From: Allomuricauda sp.
GTDB taxonomy: Bacteria; Bacteroidota; Bacteroidia; Flavobacteriales; Flavobacteriaceae
DNA length: 58,478 nt
NCBI RefSeq assembly: GCF_002699205.1
Contig: NZ_PABT01000043.1
Coordinates: 1-58,478, forward strand
Direction: 5' to 3'
Part shown: positions 1-9,384 of the stretch, one piece after another
Layout of the letters: every line of letters begins with the position of its first letter
How positions within the stretch are numbered: the first letter of the stretch is position 1
The notes under the pieces: model-generated
Seen by the model: only the letters and a program-made list of their open reading frames with translations
What the model was told of the DNA's origin: nothing
Databases searched by the model: none
Program-made: the position numbers and the translations under genes

Positions 1-1
1 A

Positions 2-445
2 AATGCCAATGTCATCAAAGACGAGATCTTGCGGCTTAAAGAACAGGGTGCTTCCATCATTTTTTCGACCCATCGTATGGAGTCGGTCGAAGAACTGTGC
101 GAGCATATTGCCCTGCTGCACCAATCAGAAAAGATTTTGGACGGCCGGCTTGCTGATATCAAAAAGGCCTACAAGAAAAACATTTTTAAGGTAGGGCTGA
201 AGACTACTGATGATTACCAAAGCAAACTGGCCCAACTCAACGGCCTGTTCGAACTCAAAGAGCAGCACTATGACAGTGCTGAAAAACAGCTCGATATGGT
301 CTTGCAGCTTCCGACAGACGATACCTCGGCATTGTTGCAACAATTGGCGCGTTGCGGCAATGTTGTGCATTTCGAGGAGACCATACCCACGGCAAACGAT
401 ATTTTCATCCAAACGGTCAAATCAAAAAGTACATGGGCAAATTAG
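2..445 (+). CDS. ABC transporter ATP-binding protein, C-terminal part (gene starts before the window)
   Basis: The reading frame is open from base 2 and ends at TAG 443-445, so only about the last 147 residues are present. The H-loop region (IIFSTHRMESVEE) that follows Walker B in ABC ATPases is visible, followed by the usual helical tail (LLHQSEKILDGRL) and a C-terminal extension as in NatA-type export ATPases. Walker A, the signature motif and Walker B lie outside the window. The next gene, an ABC-2 permease, starts inside its last codons, so the two are translationally coupled and form an ATPase/permease pair at the inner membrane. The substrate cannot be read from the sequence. Confidence 0.88.
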   Translation, partial: NANVIKDEILRLKEQGASIIFSTHRMESVEELCEHIALLHQSEKILDGRLADIKKAYKKNIFKVGLKTTDDYQSKLAQLNGLFELKEQHYDSAEKQLDMVLQLPTDDTSALLQQLARCGNVVHFEETIPTANDIFIQTVKSKSTWAN

Positions 446-1773
446 GATTGATCATAAAGCGTGAATACCTGGCCAAGGTCAGAAACCGGTCGTTTATTGT
501 CATGACCTTTTTGAGCCCCTTGCTGTTGGTGGCTATGGTATTGCTCATAGTCTATTTGACCGAAATCAATGACAGTGAAAAGCGGGTGATTTCCGTGTTG
601 GATGAAAGCGGATTTTTTGTGGAACACTTCACCTCTTCCGATAACACATCCTATCTGCAAATGAGTGATATCGATTTGCAGACGGCCAAAGATTCTACCC
701 TGTCGTTGGGCTACTACGGCCTGTTGCACATTCCCCAAGCGGCGAATGTCGAAGCCGCCGCAAAAGAGGCGTTCTTGTTCACAAAAGACAATCCATCCAC
801 CTATATGTTGGATGAGATAGAGGATATCATACAAAATGAGCTTCGAAAAGAGCGTTTGGCCTCGTTGGGCATCAGCTCAGGGCAGTTTGAAGAAGTTGAA
901 AGAAATTTTGATCTGGGAACCTCGACCTTTGATGGGCGGCAGAACCTCAAGGGCATCAACGAGTTCAAGGCCTTTTTGGGGGGTGGTTTCGGCTATTTGA
1001 TCATGATGTTCATCATTATTTACGGTGGATTTGTGATGCGCAGTGTGATAGAGGAAAAAACGAGCCGTATCATCGAGGTCATCATCTCATCGGTAAAACC
1101 TTTTCAATTGATGTTGGGCAAGATAATCGGCACCTCGTTGGCTGGGGTTACGCAATTTGCCATTTGGATATTTTCGGCCACTTTATTGCTGGTAGTGGCG
1201 GCCCTTTTTTTTGATATTGATCTGGCGACGCTGAACGCTGCCCCGAATCTTTCGCCCAACGGCATGCCAGATGTCGGCTCGCTTGCCACGAGTAGCGAAA
1301 ATGAAATACAGCGCTATGCCCAAGAGCTTTTCGATTTGCCGTGGGTAACCATGCTGGTCTCGTTCATTGTATATTTCGTGCTGGGCTATCTGATATATAG
1401 CTCGATCTATGCGGCCATTGGGGCTGCCGTTGACAACGAGACCGATACCCAACAATTCATATTCCCGATAATATTGCCACTGATGCTGGCCATTTATGTC
1501 GGTTTCTTTTCGGTGTTTAGCAATCCACATGGGCCCATAGCCGTGGCCTTTTCCATATTTCCATTGACCTCGCCCATTGTCATGCTGATGCGTCTGCCCA
1601 GTGGAATAGGCGAGGGCGGGGTGCCCTTATGGCAATTGATCACCTCAATTCTGTTGTTAATCGTTACTTTTATAGGCATCGTATGGTTGGCGGCCAAGAT
1701 TTATCGTGTGGGCATTCTCATGTATGGTAAAAAACCGACCTATCGCGAACTGTTCAAATGGCTTAAATACTAG
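433..1773 (+). CDS. ABC-2 type transporter permease (NatB-like)
   Basis: A 446-residue membrane protein. The start at 433 (MGKLGLIIKREY) is preferred over the longer open frame because it gives the typical N-terminus of this family, a short amphipathic stretch (IKREYLAKVRNRSFI) leading into the first membrane segment, and a 13-base overlap with the ATPase gene. A large extracytoplasmic region lies between membrane segment 1 and a cluster of five or six hydrophobic segments from about residue 180 to the end. The motif VIEEKTSRIIEVIISSVKP after the second segment is characteristic of NatB/ABC2_membrane_3 proteins. With the upstream ATPase it should form an exporter; the family includes sodium and drug exporters, but the substrate here is unknown. 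Confidence 0.88.
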   Translation: MGKLGLIIKREYLAKVRNRSFIVMTFLSPLLLVAMVLLIVYLTEINDSEKRVISVLDESGFFVEHFTSSDNTSYLQMSDIDLQTAKDSTLSLGYYGLLHIPQAANVEAAAKEAFLFTKDNPSTYMLDEIEDIIQNELRKERLASLGISSGQFEEVERNFDLGTSTFDGRQNLKGINEFKAFLGGGFGYLIMMFIIIYGGFVMRSVIEEKTSRIIEVIISSVKPFQLMLGKIIGTSLAGVTQFAIWIFSATLLLVVAALFFDIDLATLNAAPNLSPNGMPDVGSLATSSENEIQRYAQELFDLPWVTMLVSFIVYFVLGYLIYSSIYAAIGAAVDNETDTQQFIFPIILPLMLAIYVGFFSVFSNPHGPIAVAFSIFPLTSPIVMLMRLPSGIGEGGVPLWQLITSILLLIVTFIGIVWLAAKIYRVGILMYGKKPTYRELFKWLKY

Positions 1774-1776
1774 CGG

Positions 1777-2697
1777 ATGGCACAAGATCAAAACGAAGGC
1801 CTGAAAGAGGTCATCAAAGAAGATATTTGGGGCTCCATTAAAGAATTTCTTTCATGGGGTTTTCATTATGGCGAAGGTGATAGATCGGTTCATATTACGG
1901 TAGGGCTTTTGCTTTTGCTCATAACGGCCTTTATTGTGACTAGTTTTCTACTGAAAACCATTCGCCAGATTTTGACCAGAAAAATGGAGGCAGATGACAA
2001 ATTGAAGTTCATTAGTGTCTTCAAGTTCATCAAATATGTGGTGTATGTGGCCGTGATTCTGCTTACCATGAGTGCTGCGGGTATCGACATCACCATTTTG
2101 ATCACCGCCTCGGCCGCACTTTTTGTGGGGCTTGGCCTGGCCTTACAAGAATTGTTTCAAGATGTTATTGCGGGCATTTTTATAATTATCGATAAATCAC
2201 TTCAAGTGGGTGATATTGTTGATGTGAACGGTAAAGTGGGCAAGGTCTTCGAAATCAAATTGCGGACCACTAGAGCCATCACTAGAGATGATAAGGTAAT
2301 CATTATACCCAACCACAAGTTCATCAGCGATATCATATACAACTACACACAAAACCATAAGATGACCCGCGAAAGGGTGGCAGTGGGTGTGGCCTATGGA
2401 AGTGATGTGCAACTGGTGACCAAGTTATTGGAAGAAGTGGCCCACGAGCAGAAAGGGGTACTCAAAAACCCAAAGCCCTTTGTGCTCTTTGAAGATTTTG
2501 GCGATTCGGCACTTTTGTTCTCCATCAATTTCTTCACAAACGACAGTTTTGGCGATCCCAAGGTCAAAAGCTCGATTCGATATGCGATTGATGCAAAGTT
2601 TAGACAGCACAATGTTACCATTCCCTTTCCACAACGGGATGTTCACTTTTACCAGCACGAGCCCATCGATATTGCCTCAGCAGCAAAAAAACCATGA
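1777..2697 (+). CDS. Mechanosensitive ion channel, MscS family
   Basis: A 306-residue protein beginning three bases after the permease stop. It has an N-terminal cytoplasmic stretch, then about three membrane segments (residues about 45-145). The third has the small-residue pore helix of MscS (SAALFVGLGLALQELFQDVIAGIFI). The beta domain follows (VGDIVDVNGKVGKVFEIKLRTT, then IIIPNHKFISDIIYNYT), and then the alpha/beta cage. Proteins of this family open on membrane tension to release solutes during hypo-osmotic shock. The stop overlaps the start of the next gene by four bases (ATGA). It is one of three MscS-type genes in the window and belongs to the core-like part, not the stress block. Confidence 0.93.
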   Translation: MAQDQNEGLKEVIKEDIWGSIKEFLSWGFHYGEGDRSVHITVGLLLLLITAFIVTSFLLKTIRQILTRKMEADDKLKFISVFKFIKYVVYVAVILLTMSAAGIDITILITASAALFVGLGLALQELFQDVIAGIFIIIDKSLQVGDIVDVNGKVGKVFEIKLRTTRAITRDDKVIIIPNHKFISDIIYNYTQNHKMTRERVAVGVAYGSDVQLVTKLLEEVAHEQKGVLKNPKPFVLFEDFGDSALLFSINFFTNDSFGDPKVKSSIRYAIDAKFRQHNVTIPFPQRDVHFYQHEPIDIASAAKKP

Positions 2698-3572
2698 TGC
2701 AAAACCGCCTTGTTCCAGTGTTGTTTTGCTGCATTTTGTTCGGTGTTTTGGGGCGGGCCCAGAGCACCGACCTGTTGCGTATCGATTATTTGCGAATACC
2801 CGAAAACAATTCAGGCATCGGCACGTCGCGGTACAAGGTATTGCTCAATGTGCCCATCAAATTGGGCAACGACGATTATTTTGTGATCGGTGGTGAGTAC
2901 AATCGTTTTGAAATTGACTTCTCGCGGCCCCAACCCTTTGATGCAGAGCAGATAGATGTTCTTCATGTGATGGACATGAACTTGGGCTATATCACCAGAT
3001 GGAACGACAATTGGCGCCTTATTACCATTGCCACGCCCAGATTGGCCTCGAACCTTCTTGATGGCGTGGTCACCAAAGACTTCTTTATCAATGCCACGGC
3101 CACCCTATGGAAAGAGCGTATGGATGCCGAAATACCATTCAGGTTGGTGCTGGGGCTTTCTTACAATAGTACCACGGGCCTTCCTTTTCCACTGCCCCTG
3201 ATCAGCTATTACCGGCGGTTCCACCCAAAATGGTCTTACACCCTGGGCATTCCCCGTTCAAACTTCAAATATCATATTACAGACCGCCACACTTTGCAAT
3301 TGGCACTATTATTGGATGGATACTTTATCAACCTACAAGATGACATATTGTTGCCCGACGGCCGTATAGGCACCCGGATCTCGTTATCGACCCTGGTGGG
3401 CGCTGTGGGCTACCAGTTCAATCTCTCAAAGATGATGTCTTTCTATACTTTGCTGGGCGGCTCCATTGAACAAGAGGGCAAATTGAGGGATAACAAACGT
3501 GTCGATGTTTTCTTGTTGAATAGAGAGGCGAATCTTTATCTTAGGGGAGGATTCAAAATATCAATTTTTTAA
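2694..3572 (+). CDS. DUF6268-like outer-membrane protein
   Basis: A 292-residue protein with a clear signal peptide (hydrophobic residues about 8-20, cleavage near GRAQS). The rest alternates hydrophobic and polar residues with many aromatic turns and ends with phenylalanine, as in outer-membrane beta-barrels. The pattern matches the uncharacterised DUF6268 family of Bacteroidota, an assignment made by resemblance only. It overlaps the MscS stop by ATGA, so the two are probably co-translated. The function is unknown. Confidence 0.7.
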   Translation: MMQNRLVPVLFCCILFGVLGRAQSTDLLRIDYLRIPENNSGIGTSRYKVLLNVPIKLGNDDYFVIGGEYNRFEIDFSRPQPFDAEQIDVLHVMDMNLGYITRWNDNWRLITIATPRLASNLLDGVVTKDFFINATATLWKERMDAEIPFRLVLGLSYNSTTGLPFPLPLISYYRRFHPKWSYTLGIPRSNFKYHITDRHTLQLALLLDGYFINLQDDILLPDGRIGTRISLSTLVGAVGYQFNLSKMMSFYTLLGGSIEQEGKLRDNKRVDVFLLNREANLYLRGGFKISIF

Positions 3573-3581
3573 AAGGATACT

Positions 3582-4745
3582 ATGTCTAAAATTCTGGTAA
3601 TCGAAGATGAGTCTGCCATTAGAAGGGTGTTGGTCAAGATACTGACCGAAGAAAGCGATTCGTACGAGGTGCAAGAGGCCGAAGATGGCCTGAAAGGGAT
3701 GGAAATCATCAAAAAAGAGGACTTTGACCTGGTGCTCTGCGATATAAAAATGCCCAAGATGGACGGGGTCGAAGTATTGGAGGCTGCCCGTAAGGTAAAG
3801 CCTGAGATTCCCTTTATCATGATATCTGGGCATGGTGATCTTGATACGGCAGTGAATACCATGCGTCTGGGTGCCTTTGACTACATCTCAAAACCCCCGG
3901 ATTTAAATCGCCTGCTCACCACGGTTCGCAATGCCCTTGACCGCAAAGAATTGGTGGTCGAGAACAAGATCTTGAAGAAAAAGGTCAGTAAGAACTATGA
4001 GATGGTAGGCGAGAGCAAGGCCATTACCGCCATCAAAGATATGATTGAAAAAGTGGCCCCCACAGATGCCCGCGTACTGATCACCGGGTCAAATGGTACG
4101 GGTAAAGAATTGGTGGCCCATTGGATCCACCAGAAAAGTGCGCGGTCTTCGGCGCCGTTTATCGAGGTGAACTGTGCCGCCATTCCCTCTGAACTGATAG
4201 AGAGCGAGCTGTTCGGCCATGTAAAAGGTGCCTTTACATCGGCTGTCAAAGATAGGGCGGGCAAGTTCGAGACGGCCAATAAGGGAACCATTTTTTTGGA
4301 TGAGATCGGTGATATGAGCCTTTCGGCCCAAGCGAAGGTCTTACGCGCCCTTCAAGAGAACAAAATCTCACGGGTGGGCTCCGACAAGGATATCAAAGTA
4401 GATGTGCGAGTGGTCGCTGCCACCAACAAGGATTTAAGGAAAGAAATTGAGGAAGGCCGCTTTAGGGAAGATCTTTACCACCGTTTGGCGGTCATATTGA
4501 TCCAGGTGCCCTCGTTGAACGAAAGACGTGACGATATACCCTTGCTGATAGAACATTTTGCACAAAAAATAGCGGAAGAGCAGGGCATAGCGCCTAAGAA
4601 GTTTTCAAAAGGGGCCATCGAAATGTTGAAGGGATATGATTGGACCGGTAACATCAGAGAGCTGCGCAATGTGGTGGAACGCTTGATCATCTTGGGCGGC
4701 AAGGAAGTAAGTGAAGAAGATGTGAAGCTGTTTGCCAGCAAGTAG
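3582..4745 (+). CDS. Sigma-54-dependent response regulator (NtrC-type, no Fis domain)
   Basis: A 387-residue protein. An N-terminal receiver domain has the acidic pocket E8-D9, phospho-acceptor D54 and K104. The AAA+ domain starts near residue 140 with Walker A GSNGTGKE (169-176), Walker B (IFLDEIGDM) and an arginine-finger region. The sigma-54 contact loop reads GAFTSA (216-221), not the usual GAFTGA. The protein stops soon after the AAA+ lid helices (WTGNIRELRNVVERL), so the C-terminal Fis DNA-binding helix-turn-helix is missing. It may act from solution or depend on other contacts. No histidine kinase lies next to it. The neighbouring gene converges with two bases between the stops. Confidence 0.92.
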   Translation: MSKILVIEDESAIRRVLVKILTEESDSYEVQEAEDGLKGMEIIKKEDFDLVLCDIKMPKMDGVEVLEAARKVKPEIPFIMISGHGDLDTAVNTMRLGAFDYISKPPDLNRLLTTVRNALDRKELVVENKILKKKVSKNYEMVGESKAITAIKDMIEKVAPTDARVLITGSNGTGKELVAHWIHQKSARSSAPFIEVNCAAIPSELIESELFGHVKGAFTSAVKDRAGKFETANKGTIFLDEIGDMSLSAQAKVLRALQENKISRVGSDKDIKVDVRVVAATNKDLRKEIEEGRFREDLYHRLAVILIQVPSLNERRDDIPLLIEHFAQKIAEEQGIAPKKFSKGAIEMLKGYDWTGNIRELRNVVERLIILGGKEVSEEDVKLFASK

Positions 4746-4747
4746 AC

Positions 4748-5449
4748 TTATTGGCAATCAACCAATTGCTTCAGGGCCCTATCGGTTATTTCAAACACCC
4801 GGTTGTGGTAGTATTGTTTTTTCTCCGTAAGGCTCGGATTGGCCAATTTGCCAATGGTTTCGTTCTGCATCCGTTCAATAAAGGGTCTTGCCTTTTCGCA
4901 TTCTACATTTTCAACAATACGTATCACCGAGTTTTCAAATTTGGTCAGGTGCTCTTCAATGCGCTGCATCGAAACCAATTGTCCCTCTTCGGCAGACAAT
5001 ACACTGGTCGGCAACCCGAGTTCATGCGTGTTCATGGTAAGATATTTGTCGCCATATTTACTATTTTTGTCCACGCCATAGGTTCTAAGGGCATTGATAC
5101 CACTAAGGGTGTTCTGCATGGCAATCTGTAGAAAGACCTGTAAATCTTCAACGGTATTGGCCTTTGTGGCCTCCTTTAGATTTTCTGAAGCCAGATTGAT
5201 ATTGATAATGGCATCTTTACAACCACATTCTGAAAAGCTCTTTTTTGACTTATAGATGCTGTTCAACGCCCGGTAGGCGTAGTATTTCGATAATTTTAGG
5301 TCGGGTGCCTGTAGGGCCTCTTCGGTTTGCTCCTTGACGAACTGGATGTTCGAGTTGGCAAACTCACAAGCACTATAGGAACGGAAGGAAACCATGAGCC
5401 ATAAGTCCAATAAGGACACCACAATAAGTATGATCCGTTTCTGTTTCAT
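4748..5449 (-). CDS. Conserved hypothetical protein with N-terminal membrane anchor or signal
   Basis: A 233-residue protein on the minus strand. Residues about 5-22 (IILIVVSLLDLWLMVSF) form a signal peptide or anchor. The rest is mostly helical and charged with a few cysteines (CEF near residue 28, ECGC near 75, VEC near 204, and a penultimate Cys), as expected for an exported helical domain. I do not recognise a family. It converges on the sigma-54 regulator gene and stands alone on its strand. Confidence 0.7.
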   Translation of the reverse strand: MKQKRIILIVVSLLDLWLMVSFRSYSACEFANSNIQFVKEQTEEALQAPDLKLSKYYAYRALNSIYKSKKSFSECGCKDAIININLASENLKEATKANTVEDLQVFLQIAMQNTLSGINALRTYGVDKNSKYGDKYLTMNTHELGLPTSVLSAEEGQLVSMQRIEEHLTKFENSVIRIVENVECEKARPFIERMQNETIGKLANPSLTEKKQYYHNRVFEITDRALKQLVDCQ

Positions 5450-5633
5450 AACGCAAGATTTGGGACAATGCGCAATAAATGAACCCTAAAATTAAGCCGA
5501 TGGCAAGCTTCCCAAAAAAAATATCGCCAAAAAGCCCAATTACGCTGTAAGCTGCAAAAAAGTGTCAAAAAATTCGACCAAATGCCGGTAGTGAAGCCAA
5601 AGGCGATACAGTGAAAATGTTTATATTTCCAAA

Positions 5634-6518
5634 ATGGATAAAGTCGACATTACCGCATATCAAGTGACCGAGCCGGTCAAACTCTCACAACGCAATACCC
5701 ACGAAGATTTTAATAAATCTGGTGACGAACTGAAAAAAGAGCTGAACGACATTAGAAAAGAACTGGCCGATTTTCAAGATACGTTATATGCCCATGGCAA
5801 ATATGGTATATTGGTGTGCCTTCAGGGGATGGACACGGCGGGTAAGGACAGCCTTATACGCGAGGTGTTCAAAGACCTGAATGCCCGGGGCGTTGAGGTC
5901 CACAGCTTTAAGGTGCCCACAGAACTGGAACTGAGCCACGACTACCTTTGGCGACACTATATCGCCTTGCCCGAACGGGGCAAGTTCAGTGTGTTCAACC
6001 GAACCCATTACGAAAATGTACTGGTGACCAAGGTGCACCCACAGTACATACTTTCTGAGAATATTCCTGGTGTCGAAGCATTGGAGGATATCAATGATGG
6101 GTTTTGGGAAAAGCGCTACCGGCAAATAAACGACTTTGAAAGGCACATTGCCGAAAATGGCACAGTGGTGTTCAAGTTTTTTCTTCACCTGTCAAAGGAA
6201 GAGCAAAGACAGCGGTTGTTGAGGCGACTGAGGCTGAAGCGAAAGCATTGGAAATTTTCTCCGGGAGATTTAAAAGAACGAAAGCTATGGGAAAAGTACA
6301 TGGAATGCTATGAGGAAGCCATCAACAAAACCTCGAAAGTACATGCCCCGTGGTTTGTAGTGCCCGCCGACGATAAAAAAGCGGCCCGCGTAATCGTGGC
6401 CTCCATTTTGCTACAGACGTTAAAAAAATACAAAGATGTCAAAGCCCCTGAGCTAGATGATGAAATAAAAGCTAATTTAGAATTGTATCGCGAACAGTTG
6501 GAAAAAGAAAAGGAATGA
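5634..6518 (+). CDS. ppk2: Polyphosphate kinase 2 family protein (polyphosphate:nucleotide phosphotransferase)
   Basis: A 294-residue soluble protein. It carries the PPK2 P-loop GMDTAGKDS at residues 65-73, the following lid-type helix region, and the PPK2 second motif FNRTHYENVLVTKVHP, with conserved arginine-rich lid residues further on (RQRLLRRLRLKRKHWKF). PPK2 enzymes transfer phosphate between polyphosphate and nucleotides. The TAGKD and THYENV forms resemble the subgroup annotated as polyphosphate:AMP/ADP phosphotransferase. The start is set by MDKVDITAYQ, just after a TATATTTC element at 5622-5629 that resembles a Bacteroidota -7 box, so the leader may be very short. Its stop overlaps the next gene by ATGA. 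Confidence 0.92.
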   Translation: MDKVDITAYQVTEPVKLSQRNTHEDFNKSGDELKKELNDIRKELADFQDTLYAHGKYGILVCLQGMDTAGKDSLIREVFKDLNARGVEVHSFKVPTELELSHDYLWRHYIALPERGKFSVFNRTHYENVLVTKVHPQYILSENIPGVEALEDINDGFWEKRYRQINDFERHIAENGTVVFKFFLHLSKEEQRQRLLRRLRLKRKHWKFSPGDLKERKLWEKYMECYEEAINKTSKVHAPWFVVPADDKKAARVIVASILLQTLKKYKDVKAPELDDEIKANLELYREQLEKEKE

Positions 6519-7909
6519 AAAAAACACTGTTGTTATTGCTCTTTTTAGGTTTCGGACTTCAAGCACAAACAGAAGACGAACAACAGATCAGGGCCATTTA
6601 TGATGCCGCATTGACTGAGGGCAAGGCCTATTACTGGTTGAACCATCTTTCCAACCAAATCGGTGGCAGGCTTTCGGGCTCGGTACAGGCGCAGCAGGCC
6701 GTTGAATACACCAAAGAACAATTGGATTCTTTGGGCCTTGACCGGGTGTGGCTACAGCCCGTAATGGTGCCCAAATGGGTTCGGGGGGCACCTGAGTTTG
6801 CGTACGTAGAGACAAAACCGGGGCTTACCACCAACGTGCCCATCTGTGCGCTTGGTGGATCGGTGGCCACCCCAGAGGGCGGACTCAAGGCCCAAGTGGT
6901 TGAAGTACAGGGCATCGAAGACCTTTCGAAACTTGGACGGGAAAACATTGAGGGCAAAATAGTCTTTTACAACCGCCCGATGGATCCTACCTTGATCAAT
7001 ACATTCCAATCCTATTCCGGTTGCGTTGACCAGCGGTATTCAGGGGCGGCAGAAGCCGCAAAGTATGGGGCGGTGGGCGTTATCGTGCGCTCGATGACCC
7101 TTCGCCTAGATGACTATCCGCATACGGGCTCCATGAGCTATGGTGATACCCCTGTCGAAAAACGGATACCAGCCGCGGCTATCAGCACCAAGGGGGCCGA
7201 GCTTTTGAGCACTACCCTGAAGTTGGACCCAAATATCAATTTTTATTTTAGGCAGAATTGTCGGCAATTTCCTGATGTGCAATCGTATAATGTTATCGGC
7301 GAAATCAGCGGGAGCGAGCGTCCCGAAGAAATCATGGTGGTCGGCGGTCATCTCGATTCTTGGGATCTGGGCGATGGCTCCCACGACGATGGGGCAGGCT
7401 GCGTGCAGAGTATGGAGGTGCTGCACCTTTTCAAAAAAATAGGTTACAGCCCCAAGCGTACTCTTCGTGTGGTACTCTTTATGAATGAAGAAAATGGTCT
7501 GCGAGGGGGCAACAAATATGCCGAGGTGGCCAAGAGCAAAAATGAGCAACACGTCTTCGCCTTGGAAAGCGATGCGGGCGGGTTTACCCCAAGGGGCTTC
7601 TCTTTTGATTGCGATGATGCCAATTTTGAACGGATACAGGGCTGGAAAAAGCTATTTGAACCGTATTTGATACATATGTTTGTTCGTGGGGGAAGTGGGG
7701 CCGATATTGGCCCTTTGAAAGACGAAGGACTTGTACTGGCGGGCCTACGGCCCGATTCGCAGCGCTATTTTGATCACCACCATGCCGAAAACGATACTTT
7801 TGAACATGTGAACAAACGTGAATTGGAACTCGGTGCGGCCACCATGGCTAGCTTGGTCTATTTGGTCGATAAATATGGCACCGTGCCACCTCGAAAGATA
7901 AAAGGATAG
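6515..7909 (+). CDS. M28 family zinc metallopeptidase (plasma glutamate carboxypeptidase-like)
   Basis: A 464-residue secreted enzyme with signal peptide MKKTLLLLLFLGFGLQAQ. A protease-associated-type domain occupies about residues 110-250. The M28 catalytic domain follows, with the di-zinc ligands: GGHLDSW (His and general-base region), DGSHDDGAG (bridging Asp), FMNEENGLRG (catalytic Glu and Glu ligand), ESDAGG (Asp) and FDHHHAENDTF (final His). Enzymes of this type release amino acids from dipeptides or the N-termini of peptides in the periplasm. The start codon overlaps the ppk2 stop, so the pair is probably one transcript. It is the last core-like gene before the long gap leading to the stress block. 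Confidence 0.93.
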   Translation: MKKTLLLLLFLGFGLQAQTEDEQQIRAIYDAALTEGKAYYWLNHLSNQIGGRLSGSVQAQQAVEYTKEQLDSLGLDRVWLQPVMVPKWVRGAPEFAYVETKPGLTTNVPICALGGSVATPEGGLKAQVVEVQGIEDLSKLGRENIEGKIVFYNRPMDPTLINTFQSYSGCVDQRYSGAAEAAKYGAVGVIVRSMTLRLDDYPHTGSMSYGDTPVEKRIPAAAISTKGAELLSTTLKLDPNINFYFRQNCRQFPDVQSYNVIGEISGSERPEEIMVVGGHLDSWDLGDGSHDDGAGCVQSMEVLHLFKKIGYSPKRTLRVVLFMNEENGLRGGNKYAEVAKSKNEQHVFALESDAGGFTPRGFSFDCDDANFERIQGWKKLFEPYLIHMFVRGGSGADIGPLKDEGLVLAGLRPDSQRYFDHHHAENDTFEHVNKRELELGAATMASLVYLVDKYGTVPPRKIKG

Positions 7910-8805
7910 AAATCTAGATTTGTAGCTTACGTAAGTGATATTGCGGTCTATGCTTATACTTTTGAGCATTTCCAGCCCTTCTATCAGAAGATTTTCGATT
8001 CAAAAGAAGCCTTGTTTTAATCATTCTGTCAGTTTTATCACGAGGTGATTTGGTTATAAAGCGAGTTCTCGAATTACTTAAGTCCAAAGCATGTTTTCGT
8101 CTAGGTCCCTTTCTTTATTTATAAGAAAGAGAGACTATCTTACCCTGTGCGCTCCAATTTCCTTTTCCCTATAAATTTTCTTGCACAGGCCTACCTTTTC
8201 AATCTTAAAAATTTAGAATTATGGAACCATCCATAAGTGTTCAAGTATTCCAAGAATCCATAAAAATACAAGATGATATTCTGTAAGATTTGGAATACTG
8301 TATGAAGGATTTAGGTAAGATCAATCTATTTTCAAAATGCCAAAATGCTATTCAAGAAATACTCCCATCAGTCATTTTTGTAAAGGGTGAGGCACTCTGG
8401 CTCTTTTGTAAAAAAGACATATCATGGAGTATCAAATAAATTTATAGGGTCTCAAAACAGTACTTGTTTAAAATTAGTAAGAAGCGATGTACAAGCATGG
8501 TTTTAATAACAGTATCCAGCAATTTTAGCGTGTATTGCATAGTTGATTCATCCAGACATGCTTTAGAAAAACTTTAAAACAAGCCTTAAAAAGTCATGGG
8601 TCTTGAGTAATAGCTAAGATTGGTTGCTCAGGGTGTTTTTTCTAGATAAAATATGGGGGTGCTTTATTCATTGAATGTATTTTTTCAAATGCCTATATGC
8701 GATTGTTTCACTAAATTGTGTGCTCAATAGTAGATATTCATTCAATTTCCATTGCGTGATTTTTGGGCAAATTCTGTAGAACCACCTTAAGTTTTTATTA
8801 ATTAT
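7910..8805. other. Gene-poor AT-rich gap at the left edge of the stress block
   Basis: About 900 bases with no supported gene. The first bases hold two palindromes: AAATCTAGATTT at 7910-7921, overlapping the end of the peptidase gene, and CTTACGTAAG at 7926-7935. The plus frame through 8221-8450 has longer open runs with a protein-like look (for example KCQNAIQEIL and KGEALWLFCKK) broken by stops, so this may be remains of a gene, but I cannot name it. The base composition drops here compared with the peptidase gene, consistent with a junction between core and acquired DNA. Confidence 0.5.
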
Positions 8806-9384
8806 ATGATTATAGATATAAAATTCAGTAGGCTACCTGCCTTGATTCTGATGGCAATTGTCTTAACGCTTGGCTATCTAGTCTTAAGGATTATATTCAA
8901 TGGTTCTTCGCCCAACATCACTTTTGAACTGTTCGCAGCAATTTTGGGTTTTACACTGACTGCTTTGGTTACCTTTTTATTGCTTAACAAGCAAACAGAA
9001 GCAGAATTAAAAAAGGAAGAAAGTGTACTGTTTCTTAATCTTAAAATGAGCGTTTACCAAGAATTGTTACAGCAGCTTCAAGATGTCATCACCAAAAAAA
9101 AGATAAATAAAGAGGACATCATAGAGCTTAGACTCTTGAATCAGCGCATTTCGTTCGTAGCAAGTGCCGAGGTTTTGCAAGCCTTCAATGACTTTGTCAA
9201 ATTCTTTGCACACCAGACAACAAAAGAAAATTTGGATGAAACGATTATAGACTCATTATTGGACGAAATGTCAAAATTAACCGTGTATATTCGGCGAGAC
9301 CTATTTCAAGCTGATAAAAAAGAGTTGAAAGTTAGTGAGTTGCGACGGTTAATTTTGAGTAGTAATGATTTATTGGATTCATGA
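8806..9384 (+). CDS. Small two-TM membrane protein of unknown function
   Basis: A 192-residue protein. Two hydrophobic segments (about residues 12-32 and 40-60) are followed by a charged, helical cytoplasmic part with coiled-coil character (EAELKKEESVLFLNLKMSVYQELL). I do not recognise the family. The stop overlaps the start of the following MscS gene by four bases (ATGA), so the two are translationally coupled and the protein is a candidate partner or modulator of that channel. It is the first gene of the stress block and is AT-rich. Confidence 0.75.
   Translation: MIIDIKFSRLPALILMAIVLTLGYLVLRIIFNGSSPNITFELFAAILGFTLTALVTFLLLNKQTEAELKKEESVLFLNLKMSVYQELLQQLQDVITKKKINKEDIIELRLLNQRISFVASAEVLQAFNDFVKFFAHQTTKENLDETIIDSLLDEMSKLTVYIRRDLFQADKKELKVSELRRLILSSNDLLDS

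Noticed and set aside
7926..7935. CTTACGTAAG as a GntR operator copy
   Set aside because: It shares only TTACGTA with the gntR sites and lies 50 kb away next to unrelated genes.
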